Positions 60,324 to 64,000 of a stretch of 64,000 nucleotides of DNA are shown here, one piece after another. Both the position numbers and the translations under genes were made by a program. Location of the stretch: the NCBI GenBank assembly GCA_013178225.1, contig JABLXE010000001.1:186001-250000 (forward strand). Direction: 5' to 3'. The notes under the pieces were generated by a model. It was not told the DNA's origin, ran no database searches, and worked only from the letters and a program-made list of their open reading frames with translations. Every line of letters begins with the position of its first letter. Positions within the stretch are counted from its first letter, which is position 1. This stretch comes from Methanotrichaceae archaeon (GTDB lineage Archaea; Halobacteriota; Methanosarcinia; Methanotrichales; Methanotrichaceae).

Positions 60324-61580
60324 TTGCAAGAAAGCGTCGTCAAGGACACATCTCTCGCCGAGGCGGGCGAGAAGCGCATCGAGTGGGCGAGGCGTCACAT
60401 GCCTGTCCTGCAGAGCATCAAAGAGGAGTTTGCCAAGGCCAAGCCTCTGAAGGGAGCGCGGATCGTGGCCTGCCTGCACGTGACCGTGGAGACGGCCAAC
60501 CTGATCGACGCCCTGGTTGCGGGAGGAGCTGAAGTGGCAGTCACCGGCTCCAATCCACTCTCCACCCAGGACGATGTGGCAGCCGCCCTGGCAGCGCGAG
60601 GCCTTCACGTCTATGCCTTCCGGGGCGAGAACGAAAAGGAGTACTACGACTGCATCAAGAAGGCTCTGGAGATCCGTCCCAACGTGACCCTGGACGACGG
60701 TGCTGACACCATAGCCATAGTTCACAAGGAGCAGCCCGAGCTGGCCAGCCAGATGTTCGGCGGCTGCGAGGAGACCACCACCGGTGTGTTGCGCCTGCGG
60801 GCCATGGCCGAGGACGGGGCGCTGCTCTACCCGGTCATCGCCGTAAACGACGCCGAGACAAAGATGATGTTCGACAACCGCTACGGAACCGGCCAGAGCA
60901 CCCTTCACGGCATCATGAACGCCACCAACTTCCTCTTCGCCGGAAAGACCGTGGTCGTCGGAGGCTACGGCTGGTGCGGCCGGGGCTTTGCCATGCGGGC
61001 CCGTGGGCTGGGGGCCAACGTGATCGTGGTCGAGATCGAGCCGCGAAAAGCGCTGGAGGCGGCCATGGACGGCTACCGGGTGATGCCCATGCTGGAAGCC
61101 GCGCCGCTGGGCGACCTGTTCGTCACCCTCACCGGAGACATCAACGTGATCCGCAAGGAGCACTTCCTGCTCATGAAGGATCAGGCCATACTCGCCAACA
61201 GCGGCCACTTCAACGTGGAGATCGACATCCCCGCTCTGGAAAAAATGGCCGTCAAGAAGACCGAGGCCCAGAACAATGTGGACGAGTATCAGCTGGACAA
61301 CGGCCGCAGGCTCTATCTCCTGGCTGAGGGCCGGCTGATCAACCTGGCTGCGGCCTACGGCCACCCCCCTGAGGTTATGGACATGTCCTTTGCCAACCAG
61401 GCCCTGGCTGTACGCTACATCGTAGAGAACGGACGCCGGCTGGAAAAGCGCGTCTATGCGGTTCCGGTGGAGATCGACCGCCGGGTGGCAGAGCTGAAGC
61501 TGTCCGCCATGGGCCTAAAGACTGAGAAGCTGACTGAAGAGCAGTTCAAGTATCTTCACAGCTGGCAGATGGGAACCTGA
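60324..61580 (+). CDS. ahcY: Adenosylhomocysteinase (or S-inosylhomocysteine hydrolase)
   Basis: 418 residues, the short archaeal/thermophile form. [33 protein letters not shown], substrate segment [16 protein letters not shown], and NAD loop [21 protein letters not shown] are plain. It removes S-adenosylhomocysteine formed by methyltransferases; in some methanogens the natural substrate is the inosine form. A TTG start is required: no ATG or GTG precedes the first conserved block, and AAGGTGAT lies about five bases upstream. It heads a three-gene operon. Confidence 0.93.
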   Translation: MQESVVKDTSLAEAGEKRIEWARRHMPVLQSIKEEFAKAKPLKGARIVACLHVTVETANLIDALVAGGAEVAVTGSNPLSTQDDVAAALAARGLHVYAFRGENEKEYYDCIKKALEIRPNVTLDDGADTIAIVHKEQPELASQMFGGCEETTTGVLRLRAMAEDGALLYPVIAVNDAETKMMFDNRYGTGQSTLHGIMNATNFLFAGKTVVVGGYGWCGRGFAMRARGLGANVIVVEIEPRKALEAAMDGYRVMPMLEAAPLGDLFVTLTGDINVIRKEHFLLMKDQAILANSGHFNVEIDIPALEKMAVKKTEAQNNVDEYQLDNGRRLYLLAEGRLINLAAAYGHPPEVMDMSFANQALAVRYIVENGRRLEKRVYAVPVEIDRRVAELKLSAMGLKTEKLTEEQFKYLHSWQMGT

Positions 61581-61581
61581 G

Positions 61582-62676
61582 GTGGGCGGCTTGGATCTGA
61601 AGAGAGAGCATCTGCAGTCCTACCTGCAGAGCCTCTATGGAAAAGACACGGTGCTGCAAAGCATGCGCCGAATGGGCGAAACTATCGCCACCAGCGAGGA
61701 CATCAAGGGCTTCGGCTACGGATCACCCTTGCTTGTGGAGTACGCCAAGGGCGAAGAGAGGGGCTCTGCCGTCCTCTCATCAATGAGGGTGCAGCATGGC
61801 TTCGGGCACGACCACTTCTCCGACCGCGCCCGGATCCTGATCTGGCAGCACGATACCTTCGCAAGGCTTCCCAAGCACGTGCGGTCTCTGGACGTGGGAT
61901 ACTTCGCGGGAGACGGACGGCTGGTCTCGGCCGGGGATGCACAGGAATACTTTCTCTTGATGGAGAAGATCGAGGGGAAAGAGTACTTCTGGGACCTGGA
62001 GCGAGTGAAAGAGGAGGGTGCTGCAGACCTGGATCTCAAGAGGGCAGAGGCTCTCTCCAGCTATCTGGCCGAGATACATTCAGAGAAGAAAGATCTGCCA
62101 CCCCTCTACCAGCGCAAGATCCGCGAGACAGTGGGCGATGGCGAGTGCATATTCGGAATACTGGACGACTATCCCGATAGCCCATCTTTCCTGGACGAGG
62201 GAGAGCTGTGCGATGTCGAGAAGCTGTGTGTGGAGTGGCGCTGGAGGCTTCGGGACCGAGCCGGCCGTCTGTGCCAGGTCCACGGAGATTTTCATCCCTG
62301 GAACGTCATGTTCAGGGAGGGCACCGACTTCTCGGTTCTGGACCGAAGCCGGGGCGAATGGGGAGAAGCCGCCGACGATATCACCGCCATGGCCATGAAC
62401 TATATCTTCTACTCAGTGCAGAAGAGCATGCGCCTCACAGGCGGCCTCAAGGATCTGTTCGAACTGTTCTTCGAGAACTACCTGGAGAAGACCGGCGATG
62501 ACGAGCTTTTGGAGGTAATCGCCCCCTTCTTCGCCTTCCGGGCCATGGTCGTGGCCAGCCCGACCTGGTATCCTCTGCTCTCAGATGAGACTCGCAGAAC
62601 TCTGTTCAACTTCCTGGAAAATGTGCTCAACTCCAAGAGATTCAACTACCGGGACGTAAACAGCTATCTATCATGA
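61582..62676 (+). CDS. Aminoglycoside-phosphotransferase (APH)-fold kinase
   Basis: 364 residues. Catalytic loop CQVHGDFHPWNVMF and metal-binding LDRSRGEWGEAADDI are the APH/choline-kinase type motifs; N-lobe nucleotide region is less clear. The true substrate is unknown, as for many archaeal APH-like kinases. A GTG start one base after ahcY and an overlap with the tRNA methyltransferase place it tightly inside an operon of SAM-linked functions, so a small-molecule or nucleoside substrate is possible. Confidence 0.75.
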   Translation: MGGLDLKREHLQSYLQSLYGKDTVLQSMRRMGETIATSEDIKGFGYGSPLLVEYAKGEERGSAVLSSMRVQHGFGHDHFSDRARILIWQHDTFARLPKHVRSLDVGYFAGDGRLVSAGDAQEYFLLMEKIEGKEYFWDLERVKEEGAADLDLKRAEALSSYLAEIHSEKKDLPPLYQRKIRETVGDGECIFGILDDYPDSPSFLDEGELCDVEKLCVEWRWRLRDRAGRLCQVHGDFHPWNVMFREGTDFSVLDRSRGEWGEAADDITAMAMNYIFYSVQKSMRLTGGLKDLFELFFENYLEKTGDDELLEVIAPFFAFRAMVVASPTWYPLLSDETRRTLFNFLENVLNSKRFNYRDVNSYLS

Positions 62677-63668
62677 TCTACGCCTTTGAACTTTCAGGCG
62701 AGCACGAGACCATTCCCAGGAGCGAGGTCCTGGCGCTCCTGGAACTTTTTTCAAGCGATTTTCGGGAGATCCGGCTTTTAGATCAATGTCTGCTGGTGGA
62801 GGCTCAAGACCTCGAAATAGCGCCTCTGCAAAGGCGCCTGGCCATGACCCATACCATCATGGAGGCGCTGGCGGTCTGCGATGCCCGGCTGGATTCTGTG
62901 GCCTGCGCCGCAGAGGGGCTGAAGCTGCCCCTTCAGAGCTATCGCCTCCGGGCTAGGAGAATTAAGAACGCAGAACTCGGTGGGGACCAGGTGGAGCGCG
63001 CCGTGGGACGTGTGCTCTTCTCCCGGGGCTTCCGGGCGGACCTCAAGAATCCCGCTCTCGACCTGCGGGCGGTCATCTCCGGAGAAGAGGTCGTGCTGGG
63101 AAAGGTGCTGGCCCGGCCCGATCGCAGTGGTTTCGAGGCCAGACGGCCTCACCTAAAGCCGTTCTTTTATCCGGGTGTGCTGATGCCGCGGATGGCTCGA
63201 GCCCTGGTGAACCTGGCCCTGGTCCGAGAAGGAGAGTGGCTTTTAGACCCTTTTGCCGGAACAGGCGGGATACTGATGGAGGCCTGCCTGGTGGGAGTGG
63301 TAGGCGTGGGCGTGGAAGTGCAATTGAAGTTGATCCAGGGAGCCCGGGCTAACCTGGAGGGATTAGACTGCAGCCTGATCTGGGGAGATGCCAGAAGGCT
63401 GCCCTTCAAAGAGGATTCGGTGGTGGCAGCTGTGCTGGATATTCCCTACGGCCGTTCGGCCCTGATCAGAGCACCGTCCAAAGAGGAGCTGTTGCGATCA
63501 AGCCTTGTCGAGCTGCACAGAGTAATTACTCCCGGAGGGCGCATGGTGATCGTAGCCGATCGACCTATTGGCGATCTTCTGCGGAATGCGGAGTTTTCAT
63601 TGGTTGAGACGCATACCGATCGCGTACACCGAAGCCTGACAAGGCATATTTTCGTGTGCGGGAAGTGA
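62673..63668 (+). CDS. tRNA (guanine10-N2)-dimethyltransferase, Trm-G10 type
   Basis: 331 residues. N-terminal THUMP-containing part (about 1-155), then a Rossmann methyltransferase with SAM loop LLDPFAGTGGILMEACLVG and catalytic DIPYGRSA. The archaeal enzyme makes N2,N2-dimethylguanosine at tRNA position 10. ATG overlaps the kinase stop by four bases. Its product SAH is cleared by AhcY of the same operon, which makes the grouping sensible. Confidence 0.88.
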   Translation: MIYAFELSGEHETIPRSEVLALLELFSSDFREIRLLDQCLLVEAQDLEIAPLQRRLAMTHTIMEALAVCDARLDSVACAAEGLKLPLQSYRLRARRIKNAELGGDQVERAVGRVLFSRGFRADLKNPALDLRAVISGEEVVLGKVLARPDRSGFEARRPHLKPFFYPGVLMPRMARALVNLALVREGEWLLDPFAGTGGILMEACLVGVVGVGVEVQLKLIQGARANLEGLDCSLIWGDARRLPFKEDSVVAAVLDIPYGRSALIRAPSKEELLRSSLVELHRVITPGGRMVIVADRPIGDLLRNAEFSLVETHTDRVHRSLTRHIFVCGK

Positions 63669-64000
63669 TCTCTGTATCCTTTGGTCGAAGTTTGCCATCA
63701 GAATGCGATCGGGAATTATTAAGTTGGTAATTCTTTTTAGCTCTCTAGATGATTCTGAAGATAATTACTTGTATAAATTAAATATTATTAATAATACCTA
63801 TTAATAAAGGTAATTGAATGTCCCTGCTGAATGCAGTCGTTTTCTGAGAGATCGATATCGCTCTTAAATGCTATACCAATCTTAAAATTTGAAGAGATAG
63901 ATATGTGCTGCCATCCGGGCATCTTGCTAAAAAACCATTACCCCCTACAGTCGAACGGGCTCAGTATATGGAATAGATTTTAATAGTCCTGTCGCGAGTT
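63669..64000 (+). other. AT-rich intergenic end of the window
   Basis: About 330 bases with no supported gene. It contains several AT-rich runs, including TATTAATAATA-type sequence at about 63780-63805, which may be promoters for a gene beyond the edge. No convincing hairpin, repeat or RNA gene was seen. Confidence 0.5.

Noticed and set aside
60264-61364. Long minus-strand frame antisense to ahcY (366 codons)
   Set aside because: It is a GC-rich shadow of a well-supported gene; the translation is His/Gly/Val-biased and has no domain features.

Overview
The window looks like chromosomal DNA of a GC-rich, acetoclastic-type methanogenic archaeon of the Methanotrichales (Methanothrix/Methanosaeta, perhaps close to M. 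harundinacea). The direct evidence for a methanogen is a methanogenesis marker 8 protein, a methanofuran-biosynthesis gene (mfnF-like), an F420H2-oxidising FrhB/FpoF-type subunit, and the coenzyme F430 genes cfbC and cfbB. General archaeal markers are FtsZ, SRP54, aIF1A-RIO1-KH, PurP, cis-prenyltransferase and HerA-NurA-Mre11-Rad50. The genus assignment is inference from gene content and the abundance of secreted and S-layer proteins.

Layout. 0-7.2 kb: partial gene, AlaX and marker-8 pair, HTH regulator, ftsZ, then a repair-like islet (HhH-GPD protein, small winged-helix protein, a DNA-ligase-fold protein that has lost its catalytic residues, and a radical-SAM SPL-like protein). 7.2-10.5 kb: secreted proteins, one behind a strongly structured 5' leader RNA. 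10.5-16 kb: one ABC ATPase with four FtsX/MacB-type permeases arranged as a duplicated pair. 16-21.2 kb: AI-2E exporter-like protein, mfnF, FpoF-like protein, ychF, a secreted protein. 21.2-21.8 kb: a hairpin-rich intergenic block with two candidate small RNAs. 21.8-28.8 kb: nurA-herA-mre11-rad50. 28.8-32.4 kb: geranylgeranyl reductase, 32-residue membrane peptide, alanine dehydrogenase, DUF1638, thioredoxin. 32.4-38 kb: secreted proteins, site-2 protease, and the KH-RIO1-aIF1A cluster with tRNA-Val. 38-40.2 kb: uppS, intron-containing tRNA-Arg, srp54. 40.3-46.4 kb: three related secreted proteins, malQ, radical SAM plus polyprenyl synthase. 46.4-54.2 kb: gene remnants, DJ-1/PfpI, CoA-binding protein, DUF99, purP, a degenerate HisB, an exported DJ-1, a large S-layer protein. 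54.3-63.7 kb: cfbC-cfbB, FMN protein, MFS, MBL hydrolase, a toxin-antitoxin pair with a damaged toxin, then ahcY-kinase-tRNA methyltransferase.

The most unusual signals are: (1) a promoter-anchored multi-branched RNA leader at 8649-8772; (2) two hairpin RNAs upstream of nurA, one with CU-rich anti-Shine-Dalgarno-like loops; (3) CTG as the only usable start codon for aIF1A and for one ABC permease; (4) two apparent pseudoenzymes, a ligase without its adenylation lysine and a HisB without most metal ligands; (5) decayed copies of a PfpI gene and of a toxin. No CRISPR array, rRNA or insertion sequence was seen. Coordinates of starts are my choice from ribosome-binding sites, TATA boxes and family alignment from memory; none was checked by database search.
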